This document shows, piece after piece, positions 9,122 to 16,948 of a stretch of DNA of 64,000 bases. This stretch comes from Acidiphilium sp. C61 (lineage in GTDB: Bacteria; Pseudomonadota; Alphaproteobacteria; Acetobacterales; Acetobacteraceae): the NCBI RefSeq assembly GCF_902712915.1, contig NZ_CACTIA010000005.1, forward strand, positions 2,070,001 through 2,134,000, given 5' to 3'. Numbering within the stretch: position 1 is the first letter of the stretch; every line of letters starts with the position of its first letter. The position numbers were made by a program, and so were the translations under genes. The notes beneath the pieces are model-generated. The model saw only the letters and a program-made list of their open reading frames with translations. It searched no databases and had not been told where the DNA came from.

Positions 9122-9261
9122 TAAAAACCGTCTGTCACATTTATCTGATCGGGGAACGCGCGCGCCGCCCCGCGCGCCATCCCGCATGGCGGGTGCGGGG
9201 CGGGCGCGGGGTGGTCCTGCGGGAACGATGTCGTGCGGTGTGGCGGCGCGAAGCGCCGATG

Positions 9262-10242
9262 TCAGGCGGGGGCGCGGTCGTTCGCGGCGGCCGGGCTCAT
9301 GAGCATGCCCTCGGCGGCGGTCTCGTCGGTGATCAGCACCGCCGGGTGCAGCAGCCGGACGGCGGCGAGCAGGGCCGGCACCTTCTGCCAGCCGCCGGAG
9401 ACCAGGATGAGTTTCGGCGTCCGCGCGAGGCTCGCGGCATCGGCGGCCATGATCCGCCGGTTCAGCTCGTGGTCGAGCAATTGCCCGTTGGCGTCGATGA
9501 ACTGGCAGAGCATGTCGGCCACGGCGCCGGCGCGGGTCACCTCGGTCAGCATGTCGCGATCGACCATGCCATAGCGGATCAGCGTCGAATTCGGCGCGAC
9601 ATCGCCGACGCTGACCAGCGCCATGTCCAGCATCCGCGTCCGCTCGAACACTTCCGCGATCCCGGGATGCCGGCGCAACGTCGCCGCCGTCTCGGCGTCC
9701 TGCAACACCGCCGGCGCGCTAAGCAGAAAGCTCTCCGCGCCGATCAGGTCGGCGAACCGCCAGGCGAATTCAGAAGGATTGACCCCGCTCGCCCGCGTCA
9801 GCCCGCCGAGCAGCGAGACCACCGTCACCCCGCGCAGGCCGCGCACGCTGATGCTGCTGAGGCTCGATTGCAGCGTCTGCCCCCAGCCGAGGCCGATCGT
9901 GGTGCCGTCGCGCAGCGCGTCGGACACATAGGCCCCGGCGCGGCTGCCCAGCAGCCCGGTCAGCTCCGCCTCCTCGCCCGGCGCAGGAATGACGATGCAC
10001 TCGCCGATCCCGAACCGCGCCTCGATCTGCCGCTCGAGCGCGATGCACTTGGAAAGGTTGGTGGTGACGCGCACCTGCACCGTCCCGTCCTGCCGCGCCG
10101 TGGCGATGATCTTGAGCACCCGCTGGCGGGTCAGCCCGACGCGGGCGGCGACCGCATCCTGCGTCAGCCCCTCCATGAAATACAGCCAGGCGACGCGGGT
10201 CTTGAGGTCGAGCGGTTCCTGCTCAGCGCGGTGAACGGACAA
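9262..10242 (-). CDS. SorC/DeoR-type sugar-phosphate-responsive transcriptional regulator
   Basis: 326 residues. An N-terminal helix-turn-helix (about 20-50, GLTQDAVAARVGLTRQRVLKI) is followed by the SorC effector domain, with hallmark wording DGTTIGLGWGQTLQSSL, VVSLLGGLT and LLSAPAVLQDAET. SorC proteins bind a phosphorylated sugar and usually repress or activate a catabolic operon. Translation begins at a TTG (10242) behind GGGAGG. It lies between the divergently arranged aco and gut blocks, and ACAAATRT half-sites occur at its own, the aco and the gut promoters, so it probably governs the whole locus. 220 bp separate its stop from acoA; that gap holds the acoA promoter. Confidence 0.9.
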   Translation of the reverse strand: MSVHRAEQEPLDLKTRVAWLYFMEGLTQDAVAARVGLTRQRVLKIIATARQDGTVQVRVTTNLSKCIALERQIEARFGIGECIVIPAPGEEAELTGLLGSRAGAYVSDALRDGTTIGLGWGQTLQSSLSSISVRGLRGVTVVSLLGGLTRASGVNPSEFAWRFADLIGAESFLLSAPAVLQDAETAATLRRHPGIAEVFERTRMLDMALVSVGDVAPNSTLIRYGMVDRDMLTEVTRAGAVADMLCQFIDANGQLLDHELNRRIMAADAASLARTPKLILVSGGWQKVPALLAAVRLLHPAVLITDETAAEGMLMSPAAANDRAPA

Positions 10243-10287
10243 ATGCGCCTCCCTGCGCCGTTGAAACTCCGGAATAACAGTTTAGGG

Positions 10288-10300
10288 AGTCAACAAATGT
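10288..10300 (-). promoter_or_regulatory. sorC promoter -35 with operator half-site
   Basis: On the minus strand ACATTTGT runs directly into TTGACT (ACATTTGTTGACT). The same ACAAATGT octamer recurs at the gut promoter (11966-11973). This suggests autoregulation. A clear -10 box is not evident at the usual spacing. Confidence 0.4.
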
Positions 10301-10345
10301 CTGCAAGCCCGGCCGCCCTCGCTCCCGCTGCCGCTACTGCTCCGG

Positions 10346-11671
10346 TCAGGCTGGCGCGCCGGCGTGCGCCGCCACCGCGCCATGCTGCGCCGCGTCCTGC
10401 GCCGCGCGCAGCCGGACGATCGCCATGCCCTGGTCAGGACGGCAATTGGCATAGGTCAGCATCTCGCCCTTGCGCACCGGGCGGATGATCTCGGCGCGTT
10501 CCGCAAGCCCGATCGGCAGCGCGTCCGCCGCCCGCGCATCCGCCGCCGTCATCGCCCAGCCGCGATAATCGGCCTCGCCGATCTTGCCGAGCGTGGTGCC
10601 CGGCGCAAGGTCGCGCTTGGCCAGCGTCGCCACTTCGGCAACCGGCCGGGCGAGCGGCGTCATGTGCGATTCCCGGCGCAGCACCGCCGCCGCCGCGGTC
10701 AGCGGCACTTCGAGGCTGGTCAGGTGATAGGGGCGATAGAAGGTGAAATACGGACCCTCGCCCATCTTGAGATCGCGCAGCCGCTCATGGACGCGCGGAT
10801 GCGGCGCGCGGATGACGACGAACACCCCCGGCGCCACTCCCTTCCCGATCGAATAGTCGACGACGCCCTCCCGGCTCAGCAGCCCGCCCTCGGCGCGCGG
10901 GCGGAAGGCGCGGTCAAGTTCGGCCAGCCCGGCGCGCGGCCCGTGCATCCCCGGCACGTCCGGCAGCAGGCCGGTGGCGTTGGCCACCGCCACCATCTCG
11001 ATCATCGTCTTCGAGCCATCGACGAACTCGACCAGCATGCGCGGGTTCATGTGCCGCAGCACCGCCTCCTCCGCGTAGTCCTCCGGCACGGCGTCGAAAT
11101 TCAGCGGGTTGTTCTTGCCCTTGCCGGCAGCGACGATCGGATAGCCGAGGCTGCGGGCGAAGCGGATGATCTCCATCAGCGCCGTCGGCTCGTCGCCGGC
11201 GCCGAGCGAATAGACCACGCCGCGCTGGGCCGCGTGCGCGGCGAGGCTGGCGCCCACCGTGATGTCCGCCTCGACATTCATCATCACGACATGCTTGCCG
11301 TGATCCATCGCCCGCATCGACAGTTCTGCGCCGTAGCCCGGATTACCGGTGGCATCGATGATGACATCGACCTGCCCGGCGGTGCAGGCGATATCCGCCT
11401 GCTCGGTCAGTGCGATCATGCCGGCATCGATGGCGGCCTCGGCGGCGGCGACGCTGTCGACCGTGCGGACGCGCTCGGCCGGCACGCCGGCGATCTCGAG
11501 TGCCGCCCGCGCGCCATCGATGCGCAGTTCGGCCAGCACGGCAAGTTCGAGTCCGGGCATCAGCCGGACCTGGGTGACAATGTCGGTGCCCATCTCGCCG
11601 CAGCCGATGAGCCCGATGCGGACCGGCCGGCCGGAATCGGCATGGGCGGCAAGCTCCTGGACAAGTGTCAT
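10346..11671 (-). CDS. DRL (DXR-II)-family / COG4091 oxidoreductase with C-terminal SAF domain
   Basis: About 441 residues from the ATG at 11671, chosen because AAGGAGG lies 7 bases upstream; the longer frame to 11698 lacks a site. Homoserine-dehydrogenase-like Rossmann domain (IGLIGCGEMGTDIV, residues 19-32), catalytic region with YSLGAGDEPTALMEIIRF, AAGKGKNNPLN and MLVEFVDGSKTMIEM, then a C-terminal SAF-type domain (DLAPGTTLGKIG...VRKGEMLTYAN). From memory this wording matches the Brucella DRL family, which reduces DXP to 2-C-methyl-D-erythritol 4-phosphate, a role normally played by DXR. Set in a SorC/PTS catabolic locus, it may run the reaction backwards. The family call is fairly firm and the substrate is inferred. 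Confidence 0.75.
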   Translation of the reverse strand: MTLVQELAAHADSGRPVRIGLIGCGEMGTDIVTQVRLMPGLELAVLAELRIDGARAALEIAGVPAERVRTVDSVAAAEAAIDAGMIALTEQADIACTAGQVDVIIDATGNPGYGAELSMRAMDHGKHVVMMNVEADITVGASLAAHAAQRGVVYSLGAGDEPTALMEIIRFARSLGYPIVAAGKGKNNPLNFDAVPEDYAEEAVLRHMNPRMLVEFVDGSKTMIEMVAVANATGLLPDVPGMHGPRAGLAELDRAFRPRAEGGLLSREGVVDYSIGKGVAPGVFVVIRAPHPRVHERLRDLKMGEGPYFTFYRPYHLTSLEVPLTAAAAVLRRESHMTPLARPVAEVATLAKRDLAPGTTLGKIGEADYRGWAMTAADARAADALPIGLAERAEIIRPVRKGEMLTYANCRPDQGMAIVRLRAAQDAAQHGAVAAHAGAPA

Positions 11672-12099
11672 TGTGATCCTCCTTTTGCGCCGGCGCATGC
11701 ATCGGCATTGCCGGGACGGCGATCCGCTTCACGCGGATCATGGCCCCGCACCCAAACTTTTATCCAACGCCGCGGACAGAAATCAATACATCTATCATCC
11801 AAAGTGGAAAAAAGTTTCGGTGCTCATGATGTTGCGCTGCAAAACGGCACTCCCGATGCCAGAAAATCCGCCATTTATGCGCAAATTAGCCAATTTTTGC
11901 GCGTTCCTCGTCGCATGGAGCGCAAATTCATGAATGAGTTAATAAACTTCTTGACTTAAAAATAAACAAATGTTCGTATCGCCTGTCGGGTGCCGTCGCC
12001 ACCGGCCGGCTCCGCACCAACCAACACGCCGAACGACCCCCGCCCGCCGGGCGGGCGGAACGGCGGCGATACAGGGAGAAGAGTCGTGAGGATGCTGTC
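11672..12099. promoter_or_regulatory. Divergent control region between DRL-like gene and gut operon
   Basis: 428 bp without a gene, clearly more AT-rich than its surroundings in its middle (about 11755-11985), as expected of a regulated promoter region. It contains the gutM promoter at 11951-11979 and, on the other side, the AAGGAGG of the DRL-like gene. T-rich tracts near 11800-11830 could carry the leftward promoter, but no convincing -35/-10 pair was found there. Confidence 0.6.
11951..11979 (+). promoter_or_regulatory. gutM-srlAEB promoter with operator half-site
   Basis: TTGACT (11951-11956), a 17-base spacer, and TCGTAT (11974-11979) as -10-like box. The ACAAATGT octamer (11966-11973) lies inside the spacer and is identical to the one at the sorC promoter. 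The position suggests direct control by the SorC regulator, alongside any effect of GutM. Confidence 0.5.
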
Positions 12100-12561
12100 A
12101 TGACGAATCCGTTCCACGGCCTGGGTGTGCCGTCCTGGACCGGTCTGATCGCGGTGTTCGCGGTCGTCTGGCTGCTGCAGATCGCCGGCACGGCGTGGCA
12201 GATGAAACACTACCAGAAGGTGATGGGCGAGATCATCGGTCGCTGGGCCGATGGTGCGATCGGCGTCGGCAATGCCCGGTCGCGGCTCGGCAAGGGGCTG
12301 ATCCTGATCGTCGTGGTCGGGCCCGACGACGTGGTGCGCGAGGTGCGGATGATGGAAGGGCGCTCGATCTTTGCCCGCTTCCGTCCGCTGGAGCGCGCCG
12401 CCGGCCGGCGCCTTGCCGATCTCGCGGCGGATGCGCCGGCCGGCCGCGCCGGCAACGGCTTCCGCCTCGCCGCAAGCCGCGCCGCCGAGCAGGTCGCCCG
12501 CGCCCGTGCCCGCGCCGCGCTCCCCGCCGAACCCGGCCTCGCCCTGCCTGCCGCCGCGTAA
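12100..12561 (+). CDS. gutM: GutM/SrlM-type glucitol operon activator
   Basis: 153 residues. A single N-terminal membrane segment (about 15-33, WTGLIAVFAVVWLLQIAGTAW) is followed by the GutM core: MGEIIGRWADGAIGVGNARSRLGKG, LILIVV and a VVREVRMMEGRSIFARF block. GutM proteins are auxiliary activators of glucitol PTS operons. It is longer than the enterobacterial protein (about 119) because of an Ala-rich C-terminal tail. First gene of the operon, with GGGAGAAGAG upstream. srlA begins 56 bp downstream. Confidence 0.85.
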   Translation: MTNPFHGLGVPSWTGLIAVFAVVWLLQIAGTAWQMKHYQKVMGEIIGRWADGAIGVGNARSRLGKGLILIVVVGPDDVVREVRMMEGRSIFARFRPLERAAGRRLADLAADAPAGRAGNGFRLAASRAAEQVARARARAALPAEPGLALPAAA

Positions 12562-12617
12562 GGCACCGGCGGGCCGGCACGGCTCGCCCGGACATTCAGC
12601 AACAAACGAGGAAGTCC

Positions 12618-13157
12618 ATGCATGTCCTGACCCCCATCACCGCCGCAGCGAGCTGGTTCATCGGCCTGTTCCAGGCTGGCGGGAAGGTTTTCGTCGCCTA
12701 TGTCACCGGCATCATCCCGACGCTGGTGGTGCTGCTCACCGCCTTCTACGCGCTGACAGCACTGGTCGGCGAGGACCGGATCCACAATTTCGCCCGCTTC
12801 GCCGGCCGCTACGCCGTCACCCGCTACACGTTGCTGCCGCTGCTCTCGCTGCTCTTCCTGACCAACCCGATGGCCTACACGTTCGGCGTGTTCCTCGAGG
12901 AGAAGCACAAGCCCGCCTTCTACGACTCGGCGGTGTCCTACTGCCACCCGATCACAGCACTGTTCCCCAACGCGAATGCCGGCGAGCTGTTCGTCTATTA
13001 CGGCGCGCTCGCGGGCATCCAGAAGCTGCATCTGCCGGTCGGCGAACTCGCGGTGCGGTATTTCCTGGTCGGGCTGCTGGTGATCCTGATCCGCGGCGTC
13101 GTGACCGAACGCATCACCCTCTTCCTGGCGCGCCGCCAGGGCATCGAACTCGGCTGA
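12618..13157 (+). CDS. srlA: Glucitol/sorbitol-type PTS EIIC component
   Basis: 179 residues from the ATG at 12618 (ACGAGGAAG upstream), similar to the ~187-residue SrlA family. Several hydrophobic segments (for example FVAYVTGIIPTLVVLLTAFYA, YTLLPLLSLLFLTNPMAY, YFLVGLLVILIRGVV) mark an inner-membrane channel component. The conserved EKHKPAFYDSAVSYCHPI loop is typical of the EII-glucitol family. With SrlE it forms the membrane permease that moves and phosphorylates a polyol. srlE follows after 21 bp. Confidence 0.92.
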   Translation: MHVLTPITAAASWFIGLFQAGGKVFVAYVTGIIPTLVVLLTAFYALTALVGEDRIHNFARFAGRYAVTRYTLLPLLSLLFLTNPMAYTFGVFLEEKHKPAFYDSAVSYCHPITALFPNANAGELFVYYGALAGIQKLHLPVGELAVRYFLVGLLVILIRGVVTERITLFLARRQGIELG

Positions 13158-13178
13158 GCCGGACGGGAGGACAAGCAC

Positions 13179-14195
13179 ATGTCGAACAGATCCGAATACG
13201 CTTCCGTCCGCGTCGAGGCCGGGCCCGGCGGCTGGGGCGGCCCGCTGGTGATCACCGCCAGTCCCGAGCGCAACAAGATCGTCGCCATCACCGGCGGCGG
13301 CATTCCCGAGGTCGCGCGCGAGCTCGCCCGGCTGACCGGCGGCGAGGCGGTCGACGGGTTCCGCATGGCGCCGCCTGAATCCGAGATCGCCGCGGTCGTC
13401 ATCGATTGCGGCGGCACCGCGCGCTGCGGGGTCTATCCGCGCAAGCGCCTGCCCACGATAAACCTCACCCCGGTCGGCCAGTCCGGCCCGCTCGCGCAGT
13501 TCATCACCGAGGACATCTATGTCTCCGGCGTCACCCCGCGCTCGCTGCATCCGCTCGATGGCGCATCCCCCGCCGCCGCCCCGGCGCCGGCGCGCCAGCA
13601 GGCGGCGCAGATGAGCCCGTTCGAGATGAGCGCCGCCCGCGCCGCCCAGACCGGCGATACCGGCGGCTTCACCGGCTTCATCGCCCGGATCGGCCGCTTC
13701 ATGGGCATGGTGGTCGGCATCCTGTTCGCCTCCGGCCGCAAGTCGATCGACCAGGTGGTGCGCAACATCCTGCCCTTCATCGCCTTCGTCACCATGCTGG
13801 TCGGCATCATCAACGCGACCGGGCTCGGCAAGGTGATCGCGCATCTGCTCACCCCGCTCGCCGGCAGCCTGCCCGGCCTGCTCGCGCTCTCGGTGATCTG
13901 CGGATTGCCGTTCCTCTCGCCGGTGCTCGGCCCGGGGGCGGTGATCGCGCAGGTGATCGGCGTGCTCGTCGGCACCCAGATCGCCGCCGGCAATATCGGC
14001 CCGCAATTCGCCCTGCCGGCGCTCTTCGCCTACGACACGCAGGTCGGCTGCGATTTCGTCCCCGTCGGCCTGTCGCTCGGCGAGGCCGATCCGAAGACGG
14101 TGCAGGTGGGTGTCCCGGCGGTGCTGCTCAGTCGGCAGATCACCGGCCCGATCGCGGTGCTGATCGCCTGGGTCGCCAGCTTCGGCATGTATTGA
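13179..14195 (+). CDS. srlE: Glucitol/sorbitol-type PTS EIIB-EIIC2 component
   Basis: 338 residues. The N-terminal EIIB domain carries the phosphorylated Cys77 in [15 protein letters not shown], the hallmark of the SrlE family. An Ala/Pro-rich hinge near 125-140 leads to a C-terminal membrane part with at least four hydrophobic segments ([37 protein letters not shown], and a final [18 protein letters not shown]). It receives phosphate from SrlB and phosphorylates the incoming polyol. Its place between srlA and srlB and the intact active-site Cys indicate a working transporter. Confidence 0.93.
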   Translation: MSNRSEYASVRVEAGPGGWGGPLVITASPERNKIVAITGGGIPEVARELARLTGGEAVDGFRMAPPESEIAAVVIDCGGTARCGVYPRKRLPTINLTPVGQSGPLAQFITEDIYVSGVTPRSLHPLDGASPAAAPAPARQQAAQMSPFEMSAARAAQTGDTGGFTGFIARIGRFMGMVVGILFASGRKSIDQVVRNILPFIAFVTMLVGIINATGLGKVIAHLLTPLAGSLPGLLALSVICGLPFLSPVLGPGAVIAQVIGVLVGTQIAAGNIGPQFALPALFAYDTQVGCDFVPVGLSLGEADPKTVQVGVPAVLLSRQITGPIAVLIAWVASFGMY

Positions 14196-14204
14196 GGATC
14201 GACG

Positions 14205-14588
14205 ATGACCGTACTCTACCGCAGCCGGATCGGCGATATCGGCCCCGAAGTGCCCGATCTTCTCGAAGGCGGGGTGCTGATCTTCTTCCGCGCCGGGGTG
14301 CCGGCGGAACTCGCCGAGGTGTCGGTGCTGCACACGCCCGAAATCGAGTTGCCGACGCCGCCGGGCATCGGTGCCACGGTGCGGATCGGCGCGCAGCGCC
14401 TCGCGATCACCGCGATCGGCGACAAGGCGTGGGAAAAGACGATCGAGCTTGGCCACCTCACCCTCAGCCTCAACGGCGCGGCCACGGCCGAGCGGCCCGG
14501 CGAGATCTGCGTTGCCGGCGCGAGCCCGGCTGATCTCGCCGCCGCACTTGCCAGCGGCGCCACGCTCGAGGTCATCGCCGCCGGCTGA
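14205..14588 (+). CDS. srlB: Glucitol/sorbitol-type PTS EIIA component
   Basis: 127 residues, normal for SrlB. The phosphoacceptor His is at position 43 (EVSVLHTPEI), in the same place as in the enteric protein. LIFFRAGVPAELAEVSVLH and PGIGATVRIGAQRLAITAIGDKAWEKT match the family. It accepts phosphate from the HPr-EI fusion and passes it to SrlE. It begins 9 bp after srlE and is the last gene of the operon; a strong terminator follows at 14636. No SrlD-type dehydrogenase follows, unlike the classical operon. Confidence 0.92.
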   Translation: MTVLYRSRIGDIGPEVPDLLEGGVLIFFRAGVPAELAEVSVLHTPEIELPTPPGIGATVRIGAQRLAITAIGDKAWEKTIELGHLTLSLNGAATAERPGEICVAGASPADLAAALASGATLEVIAAG

Positions 14589-14635
14589 ACGCGGCCGGCA
14601 AGCCTCCCGGTTCCGCAGGACCGGGGCAGTCTTCC

Positions 14636-14664
14636 GGGCGGCCGCAAGGTCGCCCACTTTTTTT
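14636..14664 (+). terminator. Rho-independent terminator of the gut operon
   Basis: Stem GGGCGGCC / GGTCGCCC with a GCAA loop (one G-U pair), followed after two bases by a run of seven T. It lies 47 bp after the srlB stop. Confidence 0.85.
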
Positions 14665-14727
14665 GTTGTCCGCAACCTTGGCGGGAGGCTTGTCCTGCGC
14701 GGCGAGCCAGATCATTCTCGCCTGCAA

Positions 14728-15912
14728 ATGAATCACGACGACACGACATCTCACATCTTGTTTGGCAGGCTCTCCTTCGCCGATCTGCCGGTGGTTGCGC
14801 CCTTCGCCCGGTTCCGTGCGGCGGTGCGCGAGCCGGATGGGCCCGAGGTCGTGTTCCGCCATGCGCCGGACCACGAGATCGCCCTGCCGCCGGATGGGCT
14901 GGTTCGCGGGCGGACGGTGTTCGGCGCCGAAACGCCGGCCCCTGTGGACGCGCCGTCCAGGGCGCCGCCCCAGATCCGGCTCCGGGGCCTGTCCAGCATC
15001 GTGCTGAACGACGCCATTCTCGCGCCGCGCTCGATGGCGGTGGCGAGCCCGTCGCGCGGCCTGCTCGACACCGCGCTCGACAGCCCGGCCGTGAAGCAGG
15101 GGCGGCTTTCGGCGGTGGACCCTGATTTCACCGAGGCCGAACCCGATACCTGGCGGCTGTTGCGGCCGGTCCCGGGCATTGCCTCGACCATCGTGCCGGT
15201 CGGCGGCGCCAGGTCGTCCAGTTATGGCTGCTTCCTGTTCGAGGGGCTCTGCGGCGCGCTGCTGCATCATGAAACGCTTGGCCCTGGCATCGGTCTCGCC
15301 GGCCCGCCGCTGGCGACCTGGCAGAAGGAGATCCTCGACCTGCTCGGCCTGGGCGATGCCTATCTCGCGCTGCGCCGGCCGACGCGGTTCCGCAAGATCG
15401 TGACCACCGACCTGAATGCCTGGACTTCGCGCGCGCCCAACCCGCTGGCGCGCACGATCTTCGACCGGATCCGCGCCGTGCTGCCGGCGGTGGACGGGCC
15501 GCGCCGGGTGATGCTGCGTCGCGGTGCCGGCAACCGGCGGGTGATGCGCGAGCGCGAGCGTGTCGAGGCGGTGGCCGGGCAGTTCGGCTTCAGCATCGTC
15601 GATCCCGCGATGCTCTCGGCCGGGGCGCAGGCGCAGCTCTTCGCCGGCGCCACGGCCGTGATCGGCGAAACCGGCGCGGGCCTCGCCAATCTCGGCTTCT
15701 GCGAGCCCGAGACCCGGGTGCTGGAAATCCAGTCCGATCGCCTGCCCGATGGACGCGCCCGCGCCGCCTGCCACCTGCTCGACCTGCACTGGCATGTCTT
15801 CTTCGGCGTGGCGGATGGCGAGCCGGGTATGGCCCCGGGCGGGGGGTTCGGCTACGCGGTCGATCCCAACGCCTTCGCCGCGACGCTCGACCGGGTGTTC
15901 GGCGCGCCATGA
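14728..15912 (+). CDS. Glycosyltransferase family 61 protein
   Basis: 394 residues from the ATG at 14728; the much longer open frame upstream of it overlaps srlB and the terminator and is not used. The C-terminal half has the GT61 (DUF563) pattern: VMLRRGAGNRRVMRERERVE, then FGFSIVDPAMLSAGAQAQLF, and AVIGETGAGLANLGFCEPETRVLEI. GT61 enzymes add sugars in surface polysaccharide synthesis. It overlaps the next gene by 4 bp (ATGA), so the two are co-translated. The acceptor and sugar are unknown. It is preceded by the gut terminator and thus has its own promoter. Confidence 0.8.
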   Translation: MNHDDTTSHILFGRLSFADLPVVAPFARFRAAVREPDGPEVVFRHAPDHEIALPPDGLVRGRTVFGAETPAPVDAPSRAPPQIRLRGLSSIVLNDAILAPRSMAVASPSRGLLDTALDSPAVKQGRLSAVDPDFTEAEPDTWRLLRPVPGIASTIVPVGGARSSSYGCFLFEGLCGALLHHETLGPGIGLAGPPLATWQKEILDLLGLGDAYLALRRPTRFRKIVTTDLNAWTSRAPNPLARTIFDRIRAVLPAVDGPRRVMLRRGAGNRRVMRERERVEAVAGQFGFSIVDPAMLSAGAQAQLFAGATAVIGETGAGLANLGFCEPETRVLEIQSDRLPDGRARAACHLLDLHWHVFFGVADGEPGMAPGGGFGYAVDPNAFAATLDRVFGAP

Positions 15913-16718
15913 CCAGCACCGCGACACGCTCGCTGCCCCTCGCGCATGCGCCGCAGGGGGCGTTGACGACCAGTGAATTCAGGGATGCGACGATCTTCCC
16001 CCAGCCGTTCGGCGTGTTCGACGGCAACGGACGGGCGGTGATCGGGCCGGTGGCCGCGCAGCCGTCGCTCGGCGCCTCGACGGCGCGGGTGGTCGCGCTG
16101 GAAGCCGGGGCGGCGGTGCCGCTCGGCCGGTTTCTCGGGCCGGCCCTGGCCTGCGCGCTGATCGGCCGGCGCGTATCGGGCGGGCTGGATCTCGCCGGCC
16201 CGACCCCGACGGCGGCGCAGCGCTGCGCGCTCGACATGCTCGGCCTCGCCGAGGCGCATCTGCCGTTCGACCATCCGTTCACCTTCGCCGGGGTGATCGC
16301 GACGCTCGGCCCTGCGCGCGACGCCGGCGCCTCGCGGCTGATGCGGATCGCGATCGACGCGCTGCGCTTCGCCGTCGAGCCCTATCCCCATGCCGAGCGG
16401 ATCGCGCTGGTGCGGCCCGGGCCGTTCGCCGATCTGCTGGCGGCGCACGGCTTCGCCCGGCTCGATCCGTTCACCATGCGGATCGACGAGACGCCGCTCG
16501 GCCTTGCCGATCTCGTCGCCATCCTCGCGGCGGCGCGGGTGATCGCGATCGACCAGGCGGCCGAGGCGCCGCTGCTTGGCCTCTGCGATCCGGGCGGGCT
16601 CGTTCTCGGCTTCGGCACCGCGGCGCCGGCGGCGCAGCGCTGGGCGGCGATGACCGTGCTGCGCTACCGCACCGCCCGCGCCGACGAGGCCGGGCTCGCC
16701 GCCGCCCTCGCCGGCTGA
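15909..16718 (+). CDS. GT61-like protein lacking the family's signature motifs
   Basis: 269 residues, translationally coupled to the GT61 gene. Its C-terminal third (LLAAHGFARLDPFTMRIDET, then ADLVAILAAARVIAIDQAAEAP, LLGLCDPGGLVLGFG) follows the same order as the GT61 end (FGFSIVDP..., LFAGATAVIGETGAGLANLG), but the GAGLAN motif and the Arg-rich NRR block are missing. It looks like a shortened, diverged paralogue that may be an inactive partner subunit. The similarity is by eye only. It is otherwise a hypothetical protein, with no signal peptide. Confidence 0.7.
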   Translation: MTSTATRSLPLAHAPQGALTTSEFRDATIFPQPFGVFDGNGRAVIGPVAAQPSLGASTARVVALEAGAAVPLGRFLGPALACALIGRRVSGGLDLAGPTPTAAQRCALDMLGLAEAHLPFDHPFTFAGVIATLGPARDAGASRLMRIAIDALRFAVEPYPHAERIALVRPGPFADLLAAHGFARLDPFTMRIDETPLGLADLVAILAAARVIAIDQAAEAPLLGLCDPGGLVLGFGTAAPAAQRWAAMTVLRYRTARADEAGLAAALAG

Positions 16719-16816
16719 CAAGGGTAGAGAAATATCCGTCGCGCGACCGGATTTTATGCCAACGTTAACCTGTGCCGCGCATGATCCGGGATGCGGCACG
16801 GCCCGGTCCGGCGCTG

Positions 16817-16920
16817 GAGCACTTTCCGATGCTTTCGGATCGGATGGAGTGCTCTATCAGATTGATAACCAGAGCATCTTTATCCGATCAGATGTCTCCA
16901 TCTGGTCGGATGATGCTCTA
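16817..16920. repeat. Palindromic repeat doublet, copy R2
   Basis: Left unit GAGCAC...GTGCTCTA with inner CCGATG/CGGATCGG arms, linker TCAGATTGATAACC, right unit AGAGCATC...GATGCTCT. It lies between a gene end (16718) and the GTG of the methyltransferase (16949), so it sits in that gene's promoter or leader region. Confidence 0.9.
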
Positions 16921-16948
16921 GCCTCGACATTTCGGCCCGGGAGGGATC

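Noticed and set aside
12100..14588. Classical sorbitol operon
   Set aside because: Transport genes match, but no SrlD-type sorbitol-6-phosphate dehydrogenase is present. Sorbitol remains possible but is not shown.
12210..14675. An 821-codon open frame on the minus strand
   Set aside because: Antisense to the srl genes, which have clear family motifs.
15909..16718. Active second GT61 glycosyltransferase
   Set aside because: The GAGLAN and Arg-rich motifs are missing, so enzymatic activity is not claimed.
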